A stretch of DNA of 64,000 bases. Source: Burkholderia sp. Bp8992. Its GTDB lineage: Bacteria; Pseudomonadota; Gammaproteobacteria; Burkholderiales; Burkholderiaceae. How positions within the stretch are numbered: the first letter of the stretch is position 1; each line of letters begins with the position of its first letter. Shown here in pieces: positions 44,607 through 52,235 of the stretch. A model generated the notes under the pieces. The model worked only from the letters and a program-made list of their open reading frames with translations, searched no databases and was not told where the DNA came from. The translations under genes were made by a program, and so were the position numbers. Where the stretch lies: positions 1 to 64,000 of the forward strand of contig NZ_QTQI01000012.1 in assembly GCF_003853705.1 (NCBI RefSeq), read 5' to 3'.

Positions 44607-45332
44607 ATGACTACCCAGATCCTCATCGTCGACGACGACCAAGAACTCCGAGACCTGCTGCGCGACTATCTCGTGCGCCAGGGGATGGAAGTGTCCGTGC
44701 TGCACGACGCGGCGACGCTCGAGAAGCGCCTCGAGCGCGAGCGGCCCGACCTGATCGTGCTGGACCTGATGATGCCGGGCGTGGACGGCCTGACCGCGCT
44801 GCGCCAGCTGCGCGCGGCCGGCGACGACATCCCCGTGATCATGCTCACGGCACGCGCGGACGACGTCGACCGCATCGTCGGGCTCGAGCTCGGCGCGGAC
44901 GACTACCTCGGCAAGCCGTTCAACCCGCGCGAGCTGCTCGCGCGCGTGCAGGCCGTGCTGCGCCGCCGCCGCGCGACGCCGTCGGCGGCCGCGCCCGAGC
45001 AGCGCGAGCCGTTCGCGTTCGGCCGTTTCCTGCTCGACTTCCAGGCGCGCACGCTGTCGGTCGACGGCAAGCCGGCCACGCTGTCGAGCAGCGAATTCGC
45101 GCTGCTGAAGATCTTCGTGAACCATGCGCTGCGCACGCTCACGCGCGAGCGCCTGCTCGAGCTGCTGCACGGGCCCGAGTACGACGGTACCGACCGCGGC
45201 ATCGATGTCCAGGTGTGGCGCCTGCGCCGCATCCTCGAAACGGATCCGTCGACGCCGCGCTTCATCCAGACGGTGCGCGGGCGCGGCTACGTGTTCGTGC
45301 CCGACGGCGAGGCTCATGCGCAAACCCATTGA
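44607..45332 (+). CDS. OmpR-family response regulator (CpxR/OmpR-like)
   Basis: A 241-residue two-component regulator. The receiver domain (about 1-120) has the acidic pair DDD, phospho-acceptor Asp in LIVLDLMMPG, the Thr in MLTARAD and Lys in LGKPFNPREL. The C-terminal winged-helix domain (about 140-235) contains LSSSEFALLKIFVNHALRTL and DRGIDVQVWRLRRILE. It overlaps the kinase gene by 17 bases. The position divergent from a CpxP/Spy-like gene with GTAAC boxes between suggests an envelope-stress regulator. It could instead be named OmpR by general similarity. Confidence 0.9.
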   Translation: MTTQILIVDDDQELRDLLRDYLVRQGMEVSVLHDAATLEKRLERERPDLIVLDLMMPGVDGLTALRQLRAAGDDIPVIMLTARADDVDRIVGLELGADDYLGKPFNPRELLARVQAVLRRRRATPSAAAPEQREPFAFGRFLLDFQARTLSVDGKPATLSSSEFALLKIFVNHALRTLTRERLLELLHGPEYDGTDRGIDVQVWRLRRILETDPSTPRFIQTVRGRGYVFVPDGEAHAQTH

Positions 45333-46632
45333 TTCACTGTTCGGGCGGCTGGCGCTGCTCGTCATCGGTGTCCTGCTCCTGTCGCACTTCGCGTGGTTCT
45401 TCGCGATGCGGCTCGAGCGCAACCAGATGCAGACGCGTTATGCGGTCGAGGAGGCCGCCTTCCTCGTCGACGCCGTGCGCCAGCACGTCGCGCGCACGCC
45501 GGACCAGCCGCTGCCGTCGCGCGTGCGGCTGGTGTCGCCGGACAGTGCCGACGTGCCGAAGGGCGGCAATGCGGGGCTGCCGCCGCCGCTCAAGCGGTTT
45601 CGCGACGACGTCAGCGAGCGCATGCCGCCCGGCACCCAGGTCGAGATCGGCACACCCGGTCATCCGCCCGTGCTGTGGGTGAAGGAGCCGGCCGACCGCA
45701 ACTGGATCGTCGTGCCCGTGCAGCCGCTGCGGCCGCCGCGTTCGCTCGACCGGATGCTTTTGTGGCTCGGCACGATTTTCTCGGCCGGCGTGATCGCCGC
45801 GCTGTTCGCGGCCTGGCAACTGCAGCAGCCGCTGCGTTCGCTCGCCCGCGCGGTCGCGCGGTTCGGCCGCGGGCAGCCGGTGCCGCCGCTGCGCGAGCGC
45901 GGCCCGCGCGAGCTGCGCCAGCTCACGCACGGCTTCAACCAGATGGTGGAGCAGGTGTCGCAGGCCGAGAGCGATCGCGCGGTGATGCTGGCGGGCGTCG
46001 CGCACGACTTGCGCACGCCGCTGGCGCGGATGCGCCTGCGGGCGGAAATGATGGACGACGCACGGTTGCGCGACGGCGTCGTGCGCGACGTCGACTCGAT
46101 GTCGCACATCGTCGATCAGTTCCTGGTGTTTGCGCACGGCGGGGCCGATCGCAGCGAACCGGTGCCGGTCGATCAGGCATGCGAGCGGATCGCACGCAGC
46201 TATCGCGCCGTCGCGCCGAACGCACCCACGGTCCAGACGCGGTTGGAGGCCGATCCAGGCTTCCGGCTGCCGACCGCGACGCTCGACCGGATCCTGTCGA
46301 ACCTGCTGGACAACGCGCATGCGTATGGCGCACCGCCCGTGCTCGTCGAGACGGCGCGCACGCCGGCCGGCTACGTATTGTCGGTCAGTGACAGCGGCGG
46401 CGGGATTGCGCCGCGCGACCTCGCGGCCGCCACGCGGCCGTTCGTCCGGCTCGACCCCGCGCGCGGCGGGAACGGCCATAGCGGGCTCGGGCTTGCGATC
46501 GTGGAGCGGCTGGTGCTCAGGCTGGGCGGCGCATGCGACATCGGCAACCGCCCCGAAGGCGGCCTGCGCGTCGCGATGACGTTCCCGTTCGAGGCCGTGC
46601 CGAAGGACGAACCCCACGCACAGGCCGCGTAA
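45316..46632 (+). CDS. Envelope sensor histidine kinase (CpxA/EnvZ-like)
   Basis: A 438-residue inner-membrane kinase. Two membrane helices (about 9-30 and 152-172) bound a periplasmic sensor of about 120 residues, then a HAMP domain (from QQPLRSLARAVARFGRG), the dimerisation box VAHDLRTPLARMRLR with the phosphorylated His, and the ATPase domain with N box LSNLLDNAHAYG, G1 DSGGGIAP and G2 GHSGLGLAIV. The ATG at 45316 lies inside the 3' end of the regulator gene. It presumably phosphorylates that regulator in response to an envelope signal. Confidence 0.92.
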   Translation: MRKPIDSLFGRLALLVIGVLLLSHFAWFFAMRLERNQMQTRYAVEEAAFLVDAVRQHVARTPDQPLPSRVRLVSPDSADVPKGGNAGLPPPLKRFRDDVSERMPPGTQVEIGTPGHPPVLWVKEPADRNWIVVPVQPLRPPRSLDRMLLWLGTIFSAGVIAALFAAWQLQQPLRSLARAVARFGRGQPVPPLRERGPRELRQLTHGFNQMVEQVSQAESDRAVMLAGVAHDLRTPLARMRLRAEMMDDARLRDGVVRDVDSMSHIVDQFLVFAHGGADRSEPVPVDQACERIARSYRAVAPNAPTVQTRLEADPGFRLPTATLDRILSNLLDNAHAYGAPPVLVETARTPAGYVLSVSDSGGGIAPRDLAAATRPFVRLDPARGGNGHSGLGLAIVERLVLRLGGACDIGNRPEGGLRVAMTFPFEAVPKDEPHAQAA

Positions 46633-46674
46633 GCGGCTGCGGCGCCTGCCCGGCCGGGCGGGCGCCGCGCGGCA

Positions 46675-46941
46675 TCATTCGCCGAACAGCGTGCCGAGCG
46701 TCTCGGCCGCGTTGCTGTCGATCGTGTTGTAGGTCACGGTCGTGGCCTCGAAGATGTAGACGGTCGTATACCGGCCGAGGCGCTCCAGGATTTCCTCCTG
46801 CAGCGATTCCGGTACGACGTTCATGTTCAGGTACCACGCCGTCGACGACAGCCGCGTCTGGAACGACCCGTACTCCTGCATCAGTTCGTAGAACGCGTCG
46901 GCATCCTGATCGCGGCAGACGATCACCAAGTTTCCTGCCAT
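46675..46941 (-). CDS. Small protein of possible ferredoxin-like (SinR/Cas2-type) fold
   Basis: An 88-residue protein of unknown function. AGGAAAGGGA precedes the ATG at 46941. The predicted order is strand (NLVIVCRD), helix (DADAFYELMQEYG), strand (TAWYLNMN), helix (SLQEEILERLGRY), strand (VYIFEATTVTY). That pattern, with the turn GSFQTRLSSTAWYL, resembles SinR/Cas2-like beta-alpha-beta-beta-alpha-beta proteins in my reading. No cas genes are nearby. The fold is an inference; a simple conserved hypothetical is the safe call. It is convergent with the kinase gene. Confidence 0.7.
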   Translation of the reverse strand: MAGNLVIVCRDQDADAFYELMQEYGSFQTRLSSTAWYLNMNVVPESLQEEILERLGRYTTVYIFEATTVTYNTIDSNAAETLGTLFGE

Positions 46942-47385
46942 TCCCTTTCCTCCCGCTCGTCGATCGATCCCCAAGGGGGCTAGCCCCGATCATACCCGCT
47001 TCGCTGCATCCGGCTCGTGACGCCCGACACGGTTTGCGCCCGCGTGCGGCTGGCGGGTTCCCGACCGGGCCGGATCACGGCATAATTCGGGCCTGCTGCC
47101 GGCCGAAGGTCTCAGGCCGGGTTGCGCCATGCCGCGCACCGGCCGTCCGCCCGCACGTCGGGCACGGTCCGTGCGCCGGCCCCGGACGGTTGTACCTGAA
47201 ATACAGGTTGGTGTAGTGTCGTGCCGTCGCGGGCCGACGCGCCCGGGATCGCGGGCGCAGCTTGCACGCACGGCGCATCGCGCGTGCGCGAGATCGTCAG
47301 TCAATCGAATTACCGCGCCCGTGCGCTTTGCCATGAATCAACATCGACTGCCGGCTTCGTTCGGCCTTACCGGGGAGGGCGCCTG
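46942..47385. other. Non-coding region ahead of the tandem-permease gene
   Basis: About 440 bases with no convincing gene. It includes the leader of the small minus-strand gene, a CATAATTCGGG patch near 47080, and the promoter-like pair at 47190-47219. In-frame extensions of the permease gene through this stretch are not conserved-looking. Confidence 0.45.
47190..47219 (+). promoter_or_regulatory. Candidate promoter with inverted repeat for the tandem-permease operon
   Basis: TTGTAC (47190-47195), 18 bases, TAGTGT (47214-47219). The inverted repeat ACCTG-AAATA-CAGGT (47194-47208) occupies the spacer, so an operator is plausible. It gives a leader of about 160 bases. Confidence 0.45.
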
Positions 47386-49143
47386 ATGAACGTCGGATTC
47401 TTCAATCCGAACCGGACCGCCAACGCGTCCGCGTGGCGCGTGCTGCCGAACCGGTGGGACTTCATCGCGTTTCCGCTGATCATCTGCCTGATCGCGATGG
47501 CGGTCGTCGGTTTCCACGAAACGATGGCGCCGATCGCGACGCTGCAGACGCAGAAGATCTCGCTCGATCCGTCGAACCTGCCCGAATACGCGTTGCGCAC
47601 CACGCTGCGGATGCTCGCCGCGATGGTCGCGTCGCTCGCGTTCACGCTCGTCTACGGCACGCTCGCGGCCAAGAGCCGTCGCGCGGGCATGGTCCTGATC
47701 CCGATCCTCGACATCCTGCAGTCGGTGCCGGTGCTCGGCTTCATCTCGTTTACCGTCACGTTCTTCCTCGCGCTGTTCCCGAGCCGCGTGCTCGGCGCCG
47801 AGCTCGCGGCGATCTTCGCGATCTTCACGAGCCAGGCGTGGAACATGACGTTCAGCTTCTACCAGTCGCTGCGCACGGTGCCGCGCGACCTCGACGAAGT
47901 GGCGCGGAGTTTCCACCTGACGTCGTGGCAGCGCTTCTGGAAGCTCGAGGTGCCGTTCTCGATGCCGGGCCTGATCTGGAACATGATGATGTCGATGTCG
48001 GGCGGCTGGTTCTTCGTCGTCGCGTCGGAGGCGATCACCGTCGGCAACCAGACCATCACGCTGCCGGGCATCGGTGCGTATCTCGCGCAGGCGATCTCGG
48101 ACAAGAACCTCGGCGCGATCGGCTGGGTGATCGTCACGATGACGGTCGTGATCCTGGCCTATGACCAGTTCCTGTTCCGCCCGCTCATCGCGTGGGCCGA
48201 CAAGTTCCGGATGGAGAACACCGCGTCGGGCGATGCGCCGCAGTCCTGGCTGCTCGACCTCGTGCGCCGCACGCGCCTGATTCATCAACTGCTCGTGCCG
48301 GCCGGCTGGTTCTTCGCGAAGGCCGCGCGGATTCCGCTGCGCCTGCCGCTGTCGGGCGCGATGCGCTTCTCGCTGCCGAAAGTCGAGAAGAAGGCGTCGC
48401 GCACCGTCGACATCACGTGGGCGATCCTCGTGCTGCTCGGCACGGCCTATATCGTGTGGCGCGTCGTCAGCTTCGTGTCGACCGGCGTGACGATGGCCGA
48501 GGTCGGCCACGTGATCGTGCTCGGGCTCATCACGCTGCTTCGCGTGGTCGTGCTGATCACGATTGCTTCCTTGATCTGGGTGCCGATCGGCGTGTGGGTC
48601 GGGCTGCGTCCGAAGCTGGCCGAGAAGCTGCAGCCGCTCGCGCAGTTCCTCGCCGCGTTCCCGGCGAACCTGCTGTTCCCGGTGTTCGTGATCGTGATCG
48701 CGCGCTTCCACCTGAACGCCGACATCTGGCTGTCGCCGCTGATCGTGCTCGGCACGCAGTGGTATATCCTGTTCAACGTGATCGCCGGTGCAACCTCCTA
48801 CCCGAACGACTATCGCGAAGCGGCGACGAACTTCCGCATCCGTGGCTGGCAGTGGTGGCGGCAGGCGATCCTGCCCGGCATCTTCCCGTACTACGTGACG
48901 GGCGCGATCACCGCGTCGGGCGGCGCGTGGAACGCGAGCATCGTGTCGGAAGCCGTGCAGTGGGGCAACACCAGGATCGAGGCGCATGGCCTCGGCGCGT
49001 ACATCGCGCAGACCACGGCCGCCGGCGATTTCCCGAAGATCATCCTGGGCATCGCCGTGATGTCCCTGTTCGTCACCCTGTTCAACCGCCTGCTGTGGCG
49101 CCCGCTGTATGCCTTCGCCGAAGCGAAGCTGCGGCTCGACTGA
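47386..49143 (+). CDS. ABC transporter permease with duplicated membrane domain
   Basis: A 585-residue inner-membrane protein consisting of two fused binding-protein-dependent permease domains (about 60-300 and 345-580). Each has its own coupling motif: DEVARSFHLTSWQRFWKLEV and REAATNFRIRGWQWWRQAIL. Single-domain relatives serve nitrate, sulfonate, taurine or bicarbonate uptake; the fused form would provide both halves of the pore from one gene. GGGGAGGG lies before the ATG at 47386, deciding the start. The ATPase gene follows 22 bases later; no periplasmic binding-protein gene is next to them. Confidence 0.9.
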   Translation: MNVGFFNPNRTANASAWRVLPNRWDFIAFPLIICLIAMAVVGFHETMAPIATLQTQKISLDPSNLPEYALRTTLRMLAAMVASLAFTLVYGTLAAKSRRAGMVLIPILDILQSVPVLGFISFTVTFFLALFPSRVLGAELAAIFAIFTSQAWNMTFSFYQSLRTVPRDLDEVARSFHLTSWQRFWKLEVPFSMPGLIWNMMMSMSGGWFFVVASEAITVGNQTITLPGIGAYLAQAISDKNLGAIGWVIVTMTVVILAYDQFLFRPLIAWADKFRMENTASGDAPQSWLLDLVRRTRLIHQLLVPAGWFFAKAARIPLRLPLSGAMRFSLPKVEKKASRTVDITWAILVLLGTAYIVWRVVSFVSTGVTMAEVGHVIVLGLITLLRVVVLITIASLIWVPIGVWVGLRPKLAEKLQPLAQFLAAFPANLLFPVFVIVIARFHLNADIWLSPLIVLGTQWYILFNVIAGATSYPNDYREAATNFRIRGWQWWRQAILPGIFPYYVTGAITASGGAWNASIVSEAVQWGNTRIEAHGLGAYIAQTTAAGDFPKIILGIAVMSLFVTLFNRLLWRPLYAFAEAKLRLD

Positions 49144-49165
49144 GTCCGATTGAGAGCGAAACGCG

Positions 49166-50503
49166 ATGCACAATCCGAATGCTGTAAACGCCCCCGTCCA
49201 GACGTCCCAGCCGCCGCGCCTCGGTGAGGAAATCCTGCGGGTCGATCACGTCTGCCGCGGCTTCAACAAGACGCAGGGCGAACTGCTCGTGCTCGACGAC
49301 GCGAACCTGTCGCTGCGTGAAGGCGAGATCGTCGGGCTGCTCGGCCGGTCCGGCTCGGGCAAGTCGACGCTGCTGCGCATCATCGCCGGCCTGATCGAGC
49401 CGACCGGCGGCGAAGTGACCTACCTCGGCAAGCCGCTGAGCGGCCCGGCCGAAGGTGTCGCGATGGTGTTCCAGACCTTCGCGCTGTTCCCGTGGCTCAC
49501 CGTGCTGCAGAACGTGGAAGCCGGGCTGGAGGCGCTCGGCGTCGGCGCACGCGAGCGGCGCGAGCGCGCGCTGGCCGCGATCGACCTGATCGGCCTCGAC
49601 GGTTTCGAGAACGCGTACCCGCGCGAGCTGTCGGGCGGCATGCGCCAGCGCGTGGGCTTTGCGCGCGCGCTCGTCGTCGATCCGACGATCCTGCTGATGG
49701 ACGAGCCGTTCTCGGCGCTCGACGTGCTGACCGCCGAGACGCTGCGTACCGACCTGCTCGACCTGTGGACGCAGGGCCGCATGCCGATCAAGTCGGTACT
49801 GATCGTCACGCACAACATCGAGGAAGCCGTGTTCATGTGCGACCGGATCCTCGTGCTGTCGTCGAACCCCGGCCGCGTGATCGCCGAGATCAAGGTGCCG
49901 TTCAAGCATCCGCGCAACCGGCTCGACCCGGCGTTCCGCAAGCTCGTCGACGACATCTACGCGAAGATGACCGCGCGCCAGACCGGCGAAGCGACGAAGA
50001 AGGGGCTCGAACTCGGCAGCTGGCTGCCGCAGGTGTCGACCAACCTGATGGCCGGCCTGATCGAAACGCTCGCGATGGCGCCGTACCACGGCCGTGCGGA
50101 CATGCCGGAAATCGCGCGCACGCTGCATCTGGAAGTCGACGACCTGTTCCCGATCGCCGAAGTGCTGCAGTACCTCGGCTTCGCGGACGTGCGCGAAGGC
50201 GACGTATTCCTGACGCCGCCGGGGCGCGTGTTCGCGGAATTCGGCACGCAGGAGCGCAAGCTGATGTTCGCGGATCACCTGCTGAAGCACGTGCCGCTGG
50301 CTGCACGGATCAAGAAGGTGCTGAACGAGCGTCCGGGCCATCGCGCGCCGCGCGTGCGCTTCGAGCAGGAGCTCGAGGATTTCCTGTCCGACGGTGCGGC
50401 CGAGGAAACGCTCGACGCGGTGATCGACTGGGGCCGTTACGGCGAGATCTTCTCGTACAACGACCAGACCGAGATCTTCAGTCTCGAGGACGTCGAGTCC
50501 TGA
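49166..50503 (+). CDS. Nitrate/sulfonate-type ABC ATPase with C-terminal AAA-associated domain
   Basis: A 445-residue protein. The ATPase (about 20-265) has Walker A GRSGSGKST, Q-loop MVFQTFALFPW, signature LSGGMRQR, Walker B ILLMDEPFSALD and switch VTHNIEEAV. From about 300 to 430 there is an extra AAA-associated C-terminal domain (LPQVSTNLMAGLIETLA, DLFPIAEVLQYLGFADV) that relatives use for regulation or dimer contacts. It forms an operon with the tandem permease. The substrate could be nitrate, sulfonate or a related anion; nothing in the sequence fixes it. Confidence 0.91.
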   Translation: MHNPNAVNAPVQTSQPPRLGEEILRVDHVCRGFNKTQGELLVLDDANLSLREGEIVGLLGRSGSGKSTLLRIIAGLIEPTGGEVTYLGKPLSGPAEGVAMVFQTFALFPWLTVLQNVEAGLEALGVGARERRERALAAIDLIGLDGFENAYPRELSGGMRQRVGFARALVVDPTILLMDEPFSALDVLTAETLRTDLLDLWTQGRMPIKSVLIVTHNIEEAVFMCDRILVLSSNPGRVIAEIKVPFKHPRNRLDPAFRKLVDDIYAKMTARQTGEATKKGLELGSWLPQVSTNLMAGLIETLAMAPYHGRADMPEIARTLHLEVDDLFPIAEVLQYLGFADVREGDVFLTPPGRVFAEFGTQERKLMFADHLLKHVPLAARIKKVLNERPGHRAPRVRFEQELEDFLSDGAAEETLDAVIDWGRYGEIFSYNDQTEIFSLEDVES

Positions 50504-50568
50504 AATAGGCGGGGCCTAGGCGGGGCCCCGCGGTTTCCGGCGAGGCGAGCGCGCCGCGCATCGCGCCG

Positions 50569-51063
50569 TTACTGCAAATTCCCCCACCGGTCGACCGCCG
50601 GTTCCGCCGACGCCCACTTCCAGTGCGTGCCTTGCTGGCACGCATTCGCGAAATACCAGCTGGCCTTGTCGCCGTCCTTCACCGAGAACGTGAATTCCTT
50701 GCACAGCGCGAGCGGCGTCGAATAAGCGCGCGCGACGCGCACTTCGCCTTCGCCGTTTTCCAGCGGCAGCGTGTTCTTCACCTTCCACGGCTTCACCTCG
50801 CCGACGGCCAGGCTGCCGGCCACCTTCGCGATCGCATCCTGCTGGTTCTGATGGAGCTGCTTCATCGTGCGGTTGACGGCCTCGTCGGTCGCGGCCTGCA
50901 CGGCGATCCCGACGCCGACGCCGACCGCCGGGTTCGCGGTGACGAGGCCCGTCGCCGCGCCGGCCAGTGCGCCGCTCGCGGCGCCGACCGAGCCGCAGCC
51001 CGACAGCGCGGCCGTCGCCGCGCACAGTGCGCCGATGGCCGCGAGACGGATCGCGACGCTCAT
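50569..51063 (-). CDS. Small lipoprotein, paralogue of its upstream neighbour
   Basis: A 164-residue exported lipoprotein (lipobox ALSGC). A glycine/alanine-rich segment (about 22-60) is followed by a domain ending CQQGTHWKWASAEPAVDRWGNLQ. The upstream gene ends in the same pattern (VWKWASAEPA-x-x-RWG-x-LQ), so they are paralogues. Its ATG overlaps the upstream stop by four bases (ATGA). I do not recognise a function; conserved Cys pairs (LALCKEF and NACQQ) may form a disulfide. Confidence 0.8.
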   Translation of the reverse strand: MSVAIRLAAIGALCAATAALSGCGSVGAASGALAGAATGLVTANPAVGVGVGIAVQAATDEAVNRTMKQLHQNQQDAIAKVAGSLAVGEVKPWKVKNTLPLENGEGEVRVARAYSTPLALCKEFTFSVKDGDKASWYFANACQQGTHWKWASAEPAVDRWGNLQ

Positions 51064-51611
51064 TGCAGCGCACCCCAGCGTTCGGTCGCCGGCTCGGCCG
51101 AGGCCCATTTCCATACGGCGCCGTCGCGGCAGAGGGTCGCGACGTAGAACGCGGATTGCGCGGGCTTGTCGGGTTTCGCGGGCGTGTCGACTGCGAACAC
51201 GATTTCCTTGCAGTCGAGCGGGCCGACGCTGATCATCCGGCTCACCGTCACGCGGCCCTGTTCGTCGTCCTCGATCGGGAAGGAGTGGTGCGTCGACCAC
51301 GGCGCGACGCCGCCGACGTCGAGCGGCCCGGCCGCCTTCGCGATCTGTTCCTGGGTGTAACGGTGTGCGACGCGCTGCGAGTACTGGACGCCGGCCCGCG
51401 CGCCGGCCACGGCGCCGAGGCCGATGCCCGTCGCGACGGCGGCGTTGTTCGTGACCTTGGAAGCGATCGCGGCGCCCGCGATACCGGCGCCGGCTGTCGC
51501 GCCTTCGCTGTACAGCGAGTTGCAGCCCGACAGCAGTGCGGCCGTGGCGATGACGGCCAGCACGACGCGCGCCGGCATGGCCCGACGCGACGATTCGAAA
51601 CGAATGTTCAT
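51060..51611 (-). CDS. Small lipoprotein, first of a paralogous pair
   Basis: A 183-residue exported lipoprotein with lipobox LLSGC followed by NSLYSEGATAGAGIAGAAIA, a glycine-zipper-like stretch. A conserved C-terminal region (from about 100) contains GPLDCKEIVFAVDT and TLCRDGAVWKWASAEPATERWGALQ, matching the next gene. A good promoter lies upstream (TTGTCA-N17-TATGAC on the minus strand). An in-frame ATG at 51578 is an alternative start. Function unknown. Confidence 0.8.
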   Translation of the reverse strand: MNIRFESSRRAMPARVVLAVIATAALLSGCNSLYSEGATAGAGIAGAAIASKVTNNAAVATGIGLGAVAGARAGVQYSQRVAHRYTQEQIAKAAGPLDVGGVAPWSTHHSFPIEDDEQGRVTVSRMISVGPLDCKEIVFAVDTPAKPDKPAQSAFYVATLCRDGAVWKWASAEPATERWGALQ

Positions 51612-51684
51612 CCCTGAGTGCAAGTCCTGTCTGGGTGAGCGGCGGCGCATGCACGCCCTGATGCCGCATCATTGTTTCGCAATT

Positions 51685-51713
51685 GTCATAGGAAAACTGC
51701 AAAGCTTTGACAA
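51685..51713 (-). promoter_or_regulatory. Sigma-70-like promoter of the lipoprotein pair
   Basis: On the minus strand TTGTCA (51708-51713), 17 bases, TATGAC (51685-51690). It is the clearest promoter in the window and gives a leader of about 65 bases to the ATG at 51611. A CAAAGCTTTG palindrome (51700-51709) overlaps the -35. Confidence 0.65.
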
Positions 51714-51796
51714 ATCGCCGGCCGGCATGTCGCGTGCGCACGCGCGGCGCTATTGTCGGATAGATGGTTGGCCCGGGGTCGAAACGTTACAAATTG

Positions 51797-51813
51797 AAGG
51801 TAATTGTTACCTT
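51797..51813. repeat. Perfect inverted repeat in the region upstream of otsA
   Basis: AAGGTAA-TTG-TTACCTT, 7-base arms around a 3-base centre. It may be an operator for the small plus-strand frame and otsA. Confidence 0.5.
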
Positions 51814-51884
51814 GGCGTGCAAGGATCCGACCTAGACTGTTTTGTTATGGAATGTTTCTACGACGGCTTCGAGCCGCGCCGCAC

Positions 51885-52097
51885 ATGAGACACCCAGCCA
51901 TGCGTCGTTCAAAACGGTTGTCACACCGGCCACCTGACACGGGGGCAGACCGCCCGCGTCCGCAGACCGACGCGCCGTCGGCACCGCCTGCCGGCGCGCC
52001 CGACGAGACGCCGTCCGACGGCGATCACAACCAGGGCGGCGCTCGCCCGGAAGGGCTCGACTACCAACGCGATCTCGGCCAGGAGCAGGACGCCTGA
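51885..52097 (+). CDS. Possible small Pro/Asp-rich protein upstream of otsA
   Basis: A 70-residue frame (ATG at 51885, or 51900) that ends 138 bases before otsA. The product is hydrophilic, Pro/Asp/Gly-rich (DRPRPQTDAPSAPPAGAPDE) with a C-terminal GLDYQRDLGQEQDA, and looks disordered. Codon use is similar to the neighbours. No ribosome-binding site stands out and I do not recognise the family, so this is a weak call. Confidence 0.4.
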   Translation: MRHPAMRRSKRLSHRPPDTGADRPRPQTDAPSAPPAGAPDETPSDGDHNQGGARPEGLDYQRDLGQEQDA

Positions 52098-52235
52098 TGC
52101 TGTCGTCGCCGCATTCCATCGCCGTATTTCATTGCATTTCTCGGAACTGAATCGCCGCACGGCCGCCTTCGGGCAGTCGTGCCCGCTTGGGCGCGCGTCG
52201 CGCGCCAGCCAATCGAATCGAGGAGGGGAAGCCGC

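Noticed and set aside
47129-47386. An 85-codon plus-strand frame ahead of the tandem permease
   Set aside because: No ribosome-binding site, Arg/Pro-rich composition and no domain; it covers the putative promoter.
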